Assembly: GCF_013205025.1 (NCBI RefSeq) | Contig: NZ_JABMLE010000002.1 | Coordinates: 605,556-669,555, forward strand | DNA length: 64,000 bases | Direction of reading: 5' to 3' | Source of the DNA: Rathayibacter sp. VKM Ac-2857 | Lineage (GTDB): Bacteria > Actinomycetota > Actinomycetes > Actinomycetales > Microbacteriaceae | In this document: positions 1-8,165 of the stretch, piece after piece | How the letters are laid out: each line of letters starts with the position of its first letter | Numbering within the stretch: the stretch's first letter is position 1 | Notes under the pieces: model-generated | The model's database searches: none | Told to the model about the DNA's origin: nothing | The model's input: the letters and a program-made list of their open reading frames with translations, nothing else | Program-made: the position numbers and the translations under genes

Positions 1-1227
1 AACCGCGCGATCTTCGGCGTCCGGGGGGCCAACATCCCCGCGATCATCCGCGGCCTGATCGCCATCGCCTGGTACGGCGTGCAGACCTACCTCGCCGCGC
101 AGTCGCTCAACATCGTGTTCCTCAAGTTCTTCCCGGCGATGGCCTCCTGGAACACCCCCGAGGCCTCCTTCCTCGGCCTCTCCGCCCTCGGCTACCTCTC
201 CTACTCGATCCTCTGGGTCGCCCAGGCCGCGCTGTTCTGGCGCGGCATGGAGTCGATCCGCCGCTTCATCGACTGGGCCGGCCCGGCCGTCTACGTCGTG
301 ATGCTCGTGCTCGCGATCTACCTCGTCTCGCAGGCCGGCTGGGAGAACATCTCGCTGAACCTCGGCTCGGGCGCGCCCCTCGACCTCGGAGCCTCGATCC
401 CGGTGATGATCTCGGCCGTCGCGCTGGTCGTCTCCTACTTCTCCGGCCCGATGCTCAACTTCGGCGACTTCTCCCGCTACGCCCGCAGCTACCGCGCCGT
501 GAAGAAGGGCAACCTCCTCGGCCTGCCGATCAACTTCCTCTTCTTCTCGCTGCTCACCGTGATCACCGCCTCCGCGACGGTCCCCGTCTTCGGCGAGCTG
601 ATCACCGACCCGATCGAGACCGTCGAGCGGATCGACACCTGGTTCGCCGTGCTGCTCGGCGGGCTCACCTTCGTCATCGCGACGATCGGCATCAACATCG
701 TCGCCAACTTCATCTCCCCCGCGTTCGACTTCTCCAACGTCAACCCGAAGAAGATCAGCTGGCGGATGGGCGGCATGATCGCCGCCGTCGGCTCGGTGCT
801 GCTCACCCCGTGGAACTGGTACTCGAACGACACCGCGATCCACTACACGCTCGGCATCCTCGGCGCCCTGATCGGCCCGCTGTTCGGCGTCCTGATCGCC
901 GGCTACTACCTGGTCAGCCGTCAGCGCGTCTGGGTCGACGACCTCTACACGATGAGCGAGAAGGGCCGCTACTGGTTCTCCCGCGGCTTCAATCCGAACG
1001 CCGTCTGGGCCACCGTGATCGGCGGCCTCCCCTCCGTCCTCTCGGTGCTCGTGCCGCGCTGGATCGAGGAGGCGGGCGGCCCGTCCTTCACCTGGCTCGG
1101 CGACTACAGCTGGTTCCTCGGCTGCGGCCTCGGCTTCGTCGCGATGGCCGTCCTGGAACGCCGGTCCCCGCGGATCGGCCGCCTCGAGGAGGACCTCGCG
1201 AACGTCAGCGACGGCAGCACGGTCTGA
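1..1227 (+). CDS. NCS1 family nucleobase/allantoin permease, 5' truncated by window edge
   Basis: The reading frame is open from the first base, so the gene starts upstream of the window and about 409 residues are visible. The protein is hydrophobic with repeated membrane segments. It begins with FGVRGANIPAIIRG followed by AWYGVQTY, a signature of NCS1 symporters (cytosine, uracil, allantoin, hydantoin or thiamine uptake). A later GPMLNFGDFSRY stretch also fits the family. It probably imports a nucleobase-like or hydantoin-like compound across the inner membrane. The racemase immediately downstream supports a hydantoin/allantoin substrate, but the exact substrate cannot be read from sequence. 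A strong hairpin at 1289-1326 separates the two genes. Confidence 0.88.
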   Translation, partial: NRAIFGVRGANIPAIIRGLIAIAWYGVQTYLAAQSLNIVFLKFFPAMASWNTPEASFLGLSALGYLSYSILWVAQAALFWRGMESIRRFIDWAGPAVYVVMLVLAIYLVSQAGWENISLNLGSGAPLDLGASIPVMISAVALVVSYFSGPMLNFGDFSRYARSYRAVKKGNLLGLPINFLFFSLLTVITASATVPVFGELITDPIETVERIDTWFAVLLGGLTFVIATIGINIVANFISPAFDFSNVNPKKISWRMGGMIAAVGSVLLTPWNWYSNDTAIHYTLGILGALIGPLFGVLIAGYYLVSRQRVWVDDLYTMSEKGRYWFSRGFNPNAVWATVIGGLPSVLSVLVPRWIEEAGGPSFTWLGDYSWFLGCGLGFVAMAVLERRSPRIGRLEEDLANVSDGSTV

Positions 1228-1288
1228 CCCGCGCGCTCGCCCCACCCGCCCCACCCGGGCGGCCGCCTCGCCATCCACTCCACCCTCC

Positions 1289-1326
1289 AAAAGTTGCGGT
1301 AGTCGCGCGTGACTACCGCAACTTTT
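1289..1326. terminator. Perfect 16-bp inverted repeat, probable terminator
   Basis: AAAAGTTGCGGTAGTC at 1289-1304 pairs perfectly with 1311-1326 around a 6-base loop. The A-run before and T-run after make it work in either direction. It lies between the permease stop and the racemase start. If termination is partial, the racemase is still reached by read-through, since no obvious promoter is seen in the gap. Confidence 0.7.
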
Positions 1327-1393
1327 GAGGAGTGACCGGTGGCGTGGCGGCCGCTCTCCCCCCGTCCCACCCCCCAGCATCCCGAGGAGCGCC

Positions 1394-2128
1394 GTGCGCA
1401 TCACCGTCGTCAACCCGAACACCAGCGAGCGGATGACGGAGGCGATCGGCCGCGCGGCGCGGTCCGTCGCCTCCGTCGGCACCGAGATCGTCGCGGTCAC
1501 CCCGCCGATGGGGCCGGCCTCGATCGAGAGCCACTACGACGAGGCGCTCGCCGTCCCGGGACTGCTGCACGAGATCGTCCGCGGCGACGCGGCGGGCAGC
1601 GACGGCTACGTCGTCGCCTGCTTCGGCGACCCGGGGATCGACGCGGCCCGCGAGATCGCCCGCGGGCCGGTGATCGGGATCGCCGAGGCCGCGATGCACA
1701 TGGCGTCCCTGGTCGGCCGGCGGTTCAGCGTCGTCACCACGCTCTCGCGGACCAGCGGACGGGCCTGGGACATCGCGCACCGCGCCGGGTTCGACCGGGC
1801 CTGCGCGGGGGTGCACGCCTGCGACATCCCGGTGCTCGAGCTCGACGACCCGGACTCCGATGCGCGCCGGGTGATCCTCGAGGAGTGCGCCGCCGCCCTC
1901 GCGACCGACGACTCCGACGTGATCGTGCTGGGCTGCGCGGGGATGGCCGACCTCTGCCGTGACCTCTCGCGCGAGCTCGGGGTCCCGGTGATCGACGGGG
2001 TCGCCGCCGCCGTCCGGCTCGTCGAGGGCCTCGTCGCGATGGGCGTCACGACCTCGCGCCGCGACGAGTTCGCGGCGCCGCGCCCGAAGGAGATGACGGG
2101 GCTGCTCGCCCCGTTCGAGCTCGCCTGA
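1394..2128 (+). CDS. Asp/Glu/hydantoin racemase family protein
   Basis: A 244-residue protein of the Asp/Glu/hydantoin racemase superfamily, which inverts a stereocentre by a two-cysteine, cofactor-free mechanism. It opens with RITVVNPNTSERMTEAIG, typical of hydantoin/allantoin racemases (HyuE, HpxA). The two expected catalytic cysteines are visible in VVACFGDPG and VLGCAGM. I chose GTG at 1394 because GAGGAG lies just before it (1384-1389) and the conserved beta-strand starts right there. A longer in-frame start at 1325 would add a non-conserved proline-rich tail. Its position behind an NCS1 permease suggests a small hydantoin/purine-breakdown unit. The substrate itself is inference. Confidence 0.88.
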   Translation: MRITVVNPNTSERMTEAIGRAARSVASVGTEIVAVTPPMGPASIESHYDEALAVPGLLHEIVRGDAAGSDGYVVACFGDPGIDAAREIARGPVIGIAEAAMHMASLVGRRFSVVTTLSRTSGRAWDIAHRAGFDRACAGVHACDIPVLELDDPDSDARRVILEECAAALATDDSDVIVLGCAGMADLCRDLSRELGVPVIDGVAAAVRLVEGLVAMGVTTSRRDEFAAPRPKEMTGLLAPFELA

Positions 2129-2151
2129 GACAGGCGCACGACGCCGAACGC

Positions 2152-2189
2152 ACGAAGGGCCCGGGAGCAGACGCTCCCGGGCCCTTCGT
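2152..2189. terminator. Bidirectional terminator between convergent genes
   Basis: A perfect 17-bp stem (2152-2168 with 2173-2189) around a 4-base AGAC loop sits between the 3' ends of the racemase (+) and the LAXTG protein (-). Position and symmetry fit a shared terminator. Confidence 0.85.
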
Positions 2190-2198
2190 CTGCAGCGG

Positions 2199-3353
2199 CT
2201 AGGACTGCTGCGCGCTCCGGCGACGACGCGCCGCGACGAGCGACACGAGGCCGAGGGCCAGCAGCGCGGCTGCACCGGAGGCGGCACCCGCCGTCTCGAC
2301 ACCGGTGGCGGCGAGGTGCCGGCCGCCGGTCGCGGTCGCGGTCGACGCCGCGGCAGCGGTCACGACGATCGGCTCCCGCTGATCGTCGGCGATGTTCACG
2401 CTCGGATCGAAGACCTGGAAGAGGGAGCCGTACTCGCCGTCCACCGCGGCCGAGACCAGGACGACGACGAAGTAGCGGCCGGGCGCGAACGAGCCGCGCA
2501 CCGTCGCGCCGTCGAAGGTGGCGTCGCTCTGCAGCGGACCGAGCTCGACACCCTCCTGCTCGTCGTCGTTGTTGAACTTCTTGACCAGGACGCGCAGGGT
2601 GACCTCGTCGAAGCAGTCGGGCAGCGCGAACGCGCCGACCGTGACGGCGATGCTGCCCACTCCGCCGACGGCGTCGACCGTGAACGGCTCGTTCGCCTGG
2701 GAGCGGTCGAGGCCGTCCGCGCAGGAGTCGAAGGCGCTCAGCACGCGGAGGGTCTGGCGCAGGATCTCGCTGCGGAAGAGCTCGACGCCGTCGTCCACTC
2801 CGGAGGTCAGGACCGAGACGGTCCAGTCGGCCGAGTACGGCAGAGCGACGTCGATGGTGCGGGCCGGCAGGCCCTCGGCGGGGACCTGCTCGACGATGTC
2901 CAGTGCGACACCGATGCCGTTGTCCTGGGTCACGAAGTAGCCGATGTTCGCCTCGTCGTAGCGGCCGGTGCTCGCTCGGGGCGGGACCGACAGCGTGATC
3001 GTCCCGGGGCCGGAGGCGACCGAGATGCCGCCGTCGAAGGCCACGGCGTCGGGAGCGGTCGTCGGCTCGGGCGCGGGCGTCGGGGACGTCGTCGGCACGA
3101 CAGTGGGCGTCGCGGTCGGCGTGGGCGTCGCGGTCGGCGTCGCGGTCGCGGTGCCCGTCGGCTCGGGGCTCGCGGTCGGAGCCGCCGACGGGGTCGCGGT
3201 CGCGACGGGGGTAGCGGTCGCCGTCGCCGTCGGCGCCGGCGTGCCGGTCGACGCGGCGGCGGCCGGGGCGATCAGACCGGCGGCGAGGCCGACGGCGAGG
3301 GTGAGGCACGCGAGACGCGAGCGCGAGCGGAGAGAGGTCCCCCGGAGAGACAT
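2199..3353 (-). CDS. LAXTG-anchored cell-surface protein with Thr/Pro/Ala stalk
   Basis: A 384-residue predicted cell-wall protein. Residues 1-34 are a basic then hydrophobic signal peptide ending in APAAAAS. Residues 36-103 are an alternating Thr/Ala/Pro stalk. The middle (about 104-340) is a globular region I do not recognise, with two cysteines. The C-terminus has LAATG at 347-351, a hydrophobic helix at about 357-375 and RRRR at 376-379, the three-part signal for sortase attachment. LAXTG is the class E sortase motif of high-GC actinobacteria. No sortase gene lies in this window. A GAAGGA ribosome site precedes the ATG. Ligand and function are unknown. Confidence 0.85.
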   Translation of the reverse strand: MSLRGTSLRSRSRLACLTLAVGLAAGLIAPAAAASTGTPAPTATATATPVATATPSAAPTASPEPTGTATATPTATPTPTATPTVVPTTSPTPAPEPTTAPDAVAFDGGISVASGPGTITLSVPPRASTGRYDEANIGYFVTQDNGIGVALDIVEQVPAEGLPARTIDVALPYSADWTVSVLTSGVDDGVELFRSEILRQTLRVLSAFDSCADGLDRSQANEPFTVDAVGGVGSIAVTVGAFALPDCFDEVTLRVLVKKFNNDDEQEGVELGPLQSDATFDGATVRGSFAPGRYFVVVLVSAAVDGEYGSLFQVFDPSVNIADDQREPIVVTAAAASTATATGGRHLAATGVETAGAASGAAALLALGLVSLVAARRRRSAQQS

Positions 3354-3417
3354 GGATGTGTTCCTTCTCGAGAATGTGGAAGCGGGATCGGCGCCACTGC
3401 CGCCCCCGTAGCGCCTG

Positions 3418-3433
3418 GCTGATGTCTATCAGC
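3418..3433. promoter_or_regulatory. Short inverted repeat in divergent intergenic region
   Basis: GCTGAT GTCT ATCAGC is a perfect 6-bp inverted repeat in the 158-base gap between the divergently transcribed LAXTG gene (-) and EI24 gene (+). It could be an operator serving both, but no regulator is recognised and the repeat is short enough to occur by chance. Confidence 0.3.
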
Positions 3434-3511
3434 GGCCTGAGCGTCCGCACATCCACCGTGGCGCGGCGTTCTGCATCGATCGCGTAACGGCGCTTCTGCG
3501 AGGATCGAGCC

Positions 3512-4300
3512 ATGGCGATCCTCCGCGACCTGGCCCTCGGCGCACAGCTCTTCGGCAGGGGGTTCGGCACCTGGGTCCGCTCGCCCCGGGCCATGCTCCT
3601 CGGCGCGATCCCGCCCCTGGTCGTCGGCCTCGTCTTCGTCGGAGTCCTGGTGCTCGTGCTGACCCGGATCGACGGCGTCGTCCTCGCGCTGACGCCGTTC
3701 GCGGACGGCTGGGACGAGGCCTGGGCGGGCACCGTCCGCCTGCTGCTGTCGATCGCCGCGGTCGGTGCGATCGTCGCGCTCGGCGTCGTCCTCTTCGCCG
3801 CCGTGACGCTCCTGGTCGGTGATCCGTTCTACGAGCGGATCTGGCGCGGCGTCGAGAACGAGCTCGGCGGGGTGCCGGACGAGCACGAGTCGGGGTTCTG
3901 GAGCGGACTCGGCCGCTCGCTCCGGGACTCCGCGGCGCTGGTGGCCACTTCGCTGGGGATCGGCGTCGTGCTGGTGCTGCTCGGGATCATCCCGGTCGTC
4001 GGGCAGGTGATCGGGCTGATCGCCGGCGCGCTCGTCGGCGGCCGGGCGCTGGCGCTCGAGCTGACCGGGTTCGCCGGGGACGCGCGGGGCCTCGCCCTCC
4101 GCGACCGCCGCCGCCTCCTCGGCGAGCGCCGGGCGGTCTCCCTCGGCTTCGGCATCGCCGTCTACCTGGCCTTCCTGATCCCCGGCGGTGCGGTCGTCGC
4201 CACCCCGGCGGCGACGGCCGGGGCGACCCTCCTGCTCCGGACCCTCCGCGGCGAGTCGACGGAGCGGATCGACCCCGCAGCCGACGCCGCGACCGTCTGA
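3512..4300 (+). CDS. EI24 domain-containing membrane protein
   Basis: A 262-residue integral membrane protein resembling the EI24/CysZ family. It opens with DLALGAQLFGRGFGTWVRSP, where a hydrophilic, aromatic segment precedes the first membrane helix as in EI24 proteins. Hydrophobic segments lie near residues 29-51, 75-105, 142-180 and 215-245. A conserved-looking GDPFYERI follows the second segment. In E. coli CysZ exports or imports sulfate, but most actinobacterial EI24 proteins have no assigned role and there are no sulfur genes nearby. The ATG at 3512 is preceded by GAGGATCGAGCC. Confidence 0.8.
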   Translation: MAILRDLALGAQLFGRGFGTWVRSPRAMLLGAIPPLVVGLVFVGVLVLVLTRIDGVVLALTPFADGWDEAWAGTVRLLLSIAAVGAIVALGVVLFAAVTLLVGDPFYERIWRGVENELGGVPDEHESGFWSGLGRSLRDSAALVATSLGIGVVLVLLGIIPVVGQVIGLIAGALVGGRALALELTGFAGDARGLALRDRRRLLGERRAVSLGFGIAVYLAFLIPGGAVVATPAATAGATLLLRTLRGESTERIDPAADAATV

Positions 4301-4329
4301 TCGGGTGGCCGCCCGAGCGGCCGCTCCCC

Positions 4330-4335
4330 TAGACT
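4330..4335 (+). promoter_or_regulatory. -10 hexamer of the trp leader (leaderless start)
   Basis: TAGACT lies 6 bases before the GTG of the Trp-rich leader peptide. That spacing would put the transcription start on or next to the GTG, so the leader mRNA would have no 5' untranslated region and no Shine-Dalgarno site. No convincing -35 box is visible. Confidence 0.55.
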
Positions 4336-4341
4336 TCCCCC

Positions 4342-4383
4342 GTGCGCACGTCGACCCTCCGCCCCTGGTGGCCCGCCTCCTAG
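4342..4383 (+). CDS. trpL: trp operon leader peptide (attenuator)
   Basis: GTG at 4342 opens a 13-codon frame ending in TAG at 4381-4383. The peptide reads MRTSTLRPWWPAS, with two adjacent TGG (Trp) codons at 4366-4371. It sits 103 bases before the TrpE-TrpG fusion gene and just before a GC-rich hairpin, which is the classical layout of transcription attenuation. When tryptophan-charged tRNA is scarce the ribosome stalls at the two Trp codons and the terminator hairpin does not form. A trp attenuator of this kind is known for a fused anthranilate synthase gene in Streptomyces venezuelae. The layout is seen directly; the regulatory behaviour is inferred. Confidence 0.85.
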   Translation: MRTSTLRPWWPAS

Positions 4384-4413
4384 GCAGGCCGACGCGCAGA
4401 CTCCTCTCGCACT

Positions 4414-4440
4414 CGACCGCCTCGTCCGGGCGGTCGTTCT
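4414..4440 (+). terminator. trp attenuator terminator hairpin
   Basis: CGACCGCC at 4414-4421 pairs perfectly with GGCGGTCG at 4429-4436 around a 7-base loop and is followed by TTCT. It lies 30 bases after the leader peptide stop codon. Several alternative pairings with the intervening GC-rich segment look possible, as needed for an antiterminator, but I could not fold it. Confidence 0.65.
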
Positions 4441-4485
4441 GCATGTCGGGGCCCGGGTGAGGGACACCCCGACCCAAGGACCACG

Positions 4486-6360
4486 ATGACCTCGCTCCTC
4501 TCCCGCATCCTCGCCTCCGATGGATCGCTGCCGTTCGCGGTCGTCCTCCGACAGGGGCGGACGGACGTCGACGTCTTCACGGGCGACGTCGTCGACGTCG
4601 AGGGCCTCGCCGACATCCCGCTCGACGGCGCCGACGTGCTGACCCTCGTGCCCTACCGGCAGGTGCGCGAGCGCGGCTTCGCGGCGAAGGACGACGGCGC
4701 CCCGCTGCGGAACCTGGTGGTGCGCGAGCGCGAGAGCGTGCCGCTGGCCGAGGTGCTGCGGCTGCTGCCCGAGCGCGAGATCCCGGTCGAGGAGCGCGGC
4801 TTCGACGTGCCCGACGAGGAGTACGCGGAGATCGTCCGCCGGGTGATCGACGACGAGATCGGCCGCGGCGAGGGCGCGAACTTCGTGATCAACCGCGCGT
4901 TCGTCGCGCACACGGACGCGCCCGCGGTCGAGGCGGTGCTGGCCTGGTTCCGCCGGCTGCTGACCGACGAGTCGGGCGCCTACTGGACCTTCGCCATTCA
5001 CACCCCCGGCGCCGACGGCTCGCCGGCCGTCACCGCCGTGGGCGCGACGCCCGAGCGCCACGTCTCGGTCCGCGACGGCGTGGCGATGATGAATCCGATC
5101 AGCGGCACCTTCCGCCATCCCGCGGCCGGCCCGACCGGCGCCGAGGTGCTGGCCTTCCTCGCCGACGTCAAGGAGAGCGAGGAGCTCTTCATGGTGGTCG
5201 ACGAGGAGATGAAGATGATGAGCGCGGTCTGCCCGAACGGCGGCCGGATCCTCGGCCCGTTCCTCAAGCAGATGTCGCGGCTCAGCCACACGGAGTACCT
5301 GCTCGAGGGGCGCACCGACCTCGACGTCCGCGAGGTGCTGCGGCTGACGATGTTCGCGCCGACCGTCACCGGCTCGCCGATGGAGAACGCCTGCGCCGTG
5401 ATCGCCGAGTACGAGAAGGAGCCGCGCGGCTACTACTCCGGTGTCCTCGCGCTGTTCGAGCCGGAGGAGCACGGCTACACGGTCGACGCGCCGATCCTGA
5501 TCCGCACCGCGTACCTCCGCGAGGACGGCCGCCTCACCGTCCCGGCCGGAGCGACGCTGGTGCGCCACTCGACACCGGAGGGCGAGGTCGCCGAGACCCG
5601 CGCGAAGGCCTCCGGGGTGCTCTCCGCCCTGGGGCTGCTCCCCCACCGCGACATCCCGCCGGCGATCGACCTCAACGCGCAGCCCGGAGTGCAGGAGGCG
5701 CTCGAGGCGCGCAACGAGCGGCTCGCCTCGTTCTGGCTGCGGCCGCAGGCGCCGGAGCACATCGAGGGGCTCGCCGGGCACACGGCGCTCATCGTCGACA
5801 ACGAGGACCAGTTCACGACGATGCTCGCGCACCAGCTGCGCCACCTCGGCATGGACGCCCGGGTCGAGCGCTGGTCGAGCGTCGAGGACGTGCTGAGCGA
5901 CGACCTCGTGGTGTTCGGGCCCGGCCCCGGCGACCCGCGGGACGACTCCGAGCCGCGGATCGCCCGGCTGCGGGCGCTGATGACCGAGCGGCTCGCCTCG
6001 GAGCGGCCGATGCTGGCCGTCTGCCTCAGCCACCAGATGCTCTCGCTGCTCGCCGGGCTGCCGGTCGAGCCGCTGCCCGCGCCCCGGCAGGGCGTGCGGC
6101 TGGCGGTCGACGTGTTCGGCGAGGACGCGGCGATCGGCTTCTACAACACCTTCTCCTCGGTGGCGGGCGCGGAGGTGTCGAGCACCCCGCTGCTCGACCT
6201 CGAGATCTCGCGCGACCCCGCCACCGGGATCGTGGACGCGCTGCGCGGGGAGGGAGTCGCCTCCGTGCAGGGGCATCTCGAGTCGGTGCTGTCCTCCGAC
6301 GGCCTGCGCACGCTCGAGCGACTGGTCCGCACCGCGACGTCGCAGCCGGCGCGCGCGTGA
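4486..6360 (+). CDS. trpEG: Fused anthranilate synthase (TrpE-TrpG type, PhzE-like)
   Basis: A 624-residue two-domain enzyme that converts chorismate and glutamine to anthranilate (or, in the PhzE subgroup, aminodeoxyisochorismate). The first roughly 400 residues are a chorismate-binding TrpE domain with MNPISGTFRH, KESEELFMVVDEE and FAPTVTGSPMENA. The C-terminal part (about 415-624) is a class I glutamine amidotransferase with AVCLSHQ, and the triad reads Cys513, His597 and Glu599. Length and several motifs resemble phenazine PhzE (about 630 residues), but no other phz gene is present. The upstream Trp-codon attenuator argues for tryptophan or another Trp-regulated product. It overlaps the next gene by GTGA, so the two are translationally coupled. 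Confidence 0.9.
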   Translation: MTSLLSRILASDGSLPFAVVLRQGRTDVDVFTGDVVDVEGLADIPLDGADVLTLVPYRQVRERGFAAKDDGAPLRNLVVRERESVPLAEVLRLLPEREIPVEERGFDVPDEEYAEIVRRVIDDEIGRGEGANFVINRAFVAHTDAPAVEAVLAWFRRLLTDESGAYWTFAIHTPGADGSPAVTAVGATPERHVSVRDGVAMMNPISGTFRHPAAGPTGAEVLAFLADVKESEELFMVVDEEMKMMSAVCPNGGRILGPFLKQMSRLSHTEYLLEGRTDLDVREVLRLTMFAPTVTGSPMENACAVIAEYEKEPRGYYSGVLALFEPEEHGYTVDAPILIRTAYLREDGRLTVPAGATLVRHSTPEGEVAETRAKASGVLSALGLLPHRDIPPAIDLNAQPGVQEALEARNERLASFWLRPQAPEHIEGLAGHTALIVDNEDQFTTMLAHQLRHLGMDARVERWSSVEDVLSDDLVVFGPGPGDPRDDSEPRIARLRALMTERLASERPMLAVCLSHQMLSLLAGLPVEPLPAPRQGVRLAVDVFGEDAAIGFYNTFSSVAGAEVSSTPLLDLEISRDPATGIVDALRGEGVASVQGHLESVLSSDGLRTLERLVRTATSQPARA

Positions 6361-7211
6361 GCGACGCCCGGCTGATCGCGTCGCCGTCCTACTCGGCCGA
6401 GCTGCGGGAGGCGGTGGCCGCGAGCGTCCGGGCGGCGGCGGAGGCGGCGCGCGGCTGGTACGGCCGGGGCGACAAGCTCGCCGCCGACGCGGCCTCGGTC
6501 GCGGCGATGCGCGCGGTGCTGGCCGAGGCGCCGTTCGCCGGCGTCGTCGTGATCGGCGAGGGCGAGAAGGACGACGCGCCGATGCTCGCGAACGGCGAGC
6601 GGCTCGGCCGGGCGGACTCCCCCTCCTGCGACGTCGCGGTCGACCCGCTCGACGGCACGCGGCTGACGGCGGAGGGGATCCCCGGATCGGTCTGCGTGAT
6701 CGCACTCGCCCCGCGCGGCACGATGCTGGACCCGCGCGACGTCTTCTACATGGACAAGCTGGTCTGCTCCGGCGCGGGGGCGGGAGTCGTCGGGCTGGAC
6801 CTGCCGCCCGCCGAGAACGCGCGACGGCTGGCGGAGGCCCTGGGCAAGCCGGTCTCCGAGCTCGTGGTCGCCGTGCTCGACAAGCCGCGGCACGCCGGGC
6901 TGATCGCGGCTCTGCGGGAGGCCGGCGTGGCGCTGTCGCTGCGCGGCGAGGGCGACGTGTCGGTCGCGATCGAGGCGGCCGACCCCTCCGGCTCCGTCGA
7001 CCTGGTGCTCGGCATCGGCGGCACCCCCGAGGGCGTCGTCGCCGCCTGCGCCGTCCGAGCCCTCGGCGGCGTGATGGAGGGCCGCCTCGCCCCGCAGACC
7101 GACCTCGAGCGCGCGAACGCCCTGGCCGCCGGCCACGACCTCACCCGCCTGCTGACCCTCGTCGACCTCGTCTCCTCCCCCGACGTCCTCTTCGCCGGCT
7201 GCGCGGTCTGA
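6357..7211 (+). CDS. Short class II fructose-1,6-bisphosphatase (GlpX-like)
   Basis: A 284-residue protein clearly related to GlpX, the lithium-sensitive phosphatase that makes fructose 6-phosphate. It keeps YGRGDKLAADAA, GEGEKDDAPML, DVAVDPLDGTRLT (metal- and phosphate-binding) and GIGGTPEGV. Compared with E. coli GlpX (336 residues) it lacks an internal stretch of about 25 residues after the GRL motif and the last roughly 45 residues. It ends at LFAGCAV, where GlpX continues. The GTG start overlaps the trpEG stop (GTGA), so it is made with anthranilate synthase. It may be a dedicated paralogue acting on another sugar phosphate; a housekeeping glpX would be expected elsewhere. Confidence 0.85.
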   Translation: MSDARLIASPSYSAELREAVAASVRAAAEAARGWYGRGDKLAADAASVAAMRAVLAEAPFAGVVVIGEGEKDDAPMLANGERLGRADSPSCDVAVDPLDGTRLTAEGIPGSVCVIALAPRGTMLDPRDVFYMDKLVCSGAGAGVVGLDLPPAENARRLAEALGKPVSELVVAVLDKPRHAGLIAALREAGVALSLRGEGDVSVAIEAADPSGSVDLVLGIGGTPEGVVAACAVRALGGVMEGRLAPQTDLERANALAAGHDLTRLLTLVDLVSSPDVLFAGCAV

Positions 7212-7216
7212 CTCCG

Positions 7217-7279
7217 CCGCGAGATGCCACTTGTGCACGCCTTTCACGGCGTGTCGCGTGCACAAGTGGCATCTCGCGG
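7217..7279. repeat. Long hairpin repeat, copy A
   Basis: A perfect 24-bp inverted repeat (7217-7240 with 7256-7279) around a 15-base loop. The left arm begins CCGCGAGATGCCACTTGTGC. It lies exactly between the convergent 3' ends of the GlpX-like gene (+) and the siderophore-interacting gene (-). Two near-identical copies, with the same loop, occur at 8227-8293 and 11785-11849. It probably acts as a bidirectional terminator and belongs to a dispersed palindromic family. Confidence 0.85.
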
Positions 7280-7300
7280 AGGGGATCAGGGGTGCGGGGA

Positions 7301-8128
7301 TCAGGGGGCGGCGGTGCCGTGGCGCCAGTAGCCGATGAAGGTGATGGCGCGCTTGTCGACGGCGCGGTCGGACACGAGGTGGCGGCGGGCGCCGGTGGCG
7401 AGGGAGGACTCGCCGACGGCGAAGACGGAGGGGCGGCCCGCGGGCAGGGTCGCGTCGCGCAGGACGGCGAGCGCGTGCTCGCCGGGGCGGGCGTGCGCGT
7501 CGGCACGGGGCAGCCAGTGCACGGTGACGGCGTCGGAGGCGACGACGGGCTGGCGGTCCGCCTCGGAGGGCAGCTCGAGGAAGACGTGCGCGGGCCGGTC
7601 CTCGGGGAGCGAGGCGAGGATGCCCGCGACCGCCGGCAGTCCCGTCTCGTCGGCGACGAGCAGGCACCAGTCGGAGCCGTCGGCCCGGCGGTAGCCGAGC
7701 CCCTGGTCGAGGATGCCGACCCGGTCGCCGACCGCGGCGGTGAGGGCGAACGTCACAGCGGGCCCCGCCTCCCCCGGCTCGCCGTGCACGACGAAGTCGA
7801 CGTCGATCTCGGGCCCGCCGTCGGCGCCCTCGGCCCGGTAGCGGCGGACGGTGTAGTTGCGGACGACCGGCCGCTGCGCCTTCGGCATCGCGAGGTACTG
7901 CGCGTACCAGAGCGCGCTCGAGCGGGTCGGCAGCCGCAGCGCCTCCTGCCCGGGTCGCGGCAGGAAGAGGCGGAACCACTGGTCGTGCCCGAGCGGGTGC
8001 AGCAGCGCCACCCCGGGCCCCCCGAAGGTGACCCGCTGCATCCCCGGCGTCACCCGCGCGGTGCGGACCACCTCGACGGTGACGACCTGCGGATCGGTGG
8101 GGCGGGTCGGGGCGTGCGAGCGGGCCAT
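7301..8128 (-). CDS. Siderophore-interacting protein (NAD(P)H-dependent ferric-siderophore reductase)
   Basis: A 275-residue flavoprotein of the SIP/ViuB family, which releases iron from imported siderophores by reducing Fe3+ in the cytoplasm. The FAD-binding motif RNYTVR is at about 90-95. An NAD(P)H-binding SIP domain follows, with LLVADETGLPAV and the aromatic C-terminal FIGYWRHG typical of the family. I chose ATG at 8128 because GGAGG lies upstream at the right distance; a longer start at 8158 would add ten basic residues. A good DtxR/IdeR-type iron box at 8166-8184 implies derepression under iron limitation. No siderophore synthesis or uptake genes are adjacent. Confidence 0.9.
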   Translation of the reverse strand: MARSHAPTRPTDPQVVTVEVVRTARVTPGMQRVTFGGPGVALLHPLGHDQWFRLFLPRPGQEALRLPTRSSALWYAQYLAMPKAQRPVVRNYTVRRYRAEGADGGPEIDVDFVVHGEPGEAGPAVTFALTAAVGDRVGILDQGLGYRRADGSDWCLLVADETGLPAVAGILASLPEDRPAHVFLELPSEADRQPVVASDAVTVHWLPRADAHARPGEHALAVLRDATLPAGRPSVFAVGESSLATGARRHLVSDRAVDKRAITFIGYWRHGTAAP

Positions 8129-8165
8129 GCGGAGCCTCCGGGCTGCGGGCGGACGCACCGCCAGG

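Noticed and set aside
4486..7211. Phenazine biosynthesis cluster
   Set aside because: TrpEG resembles PhzE, but no phzA/B/D/F/G homologue is present nearby and the gene is behind a tryptophan attenuator.
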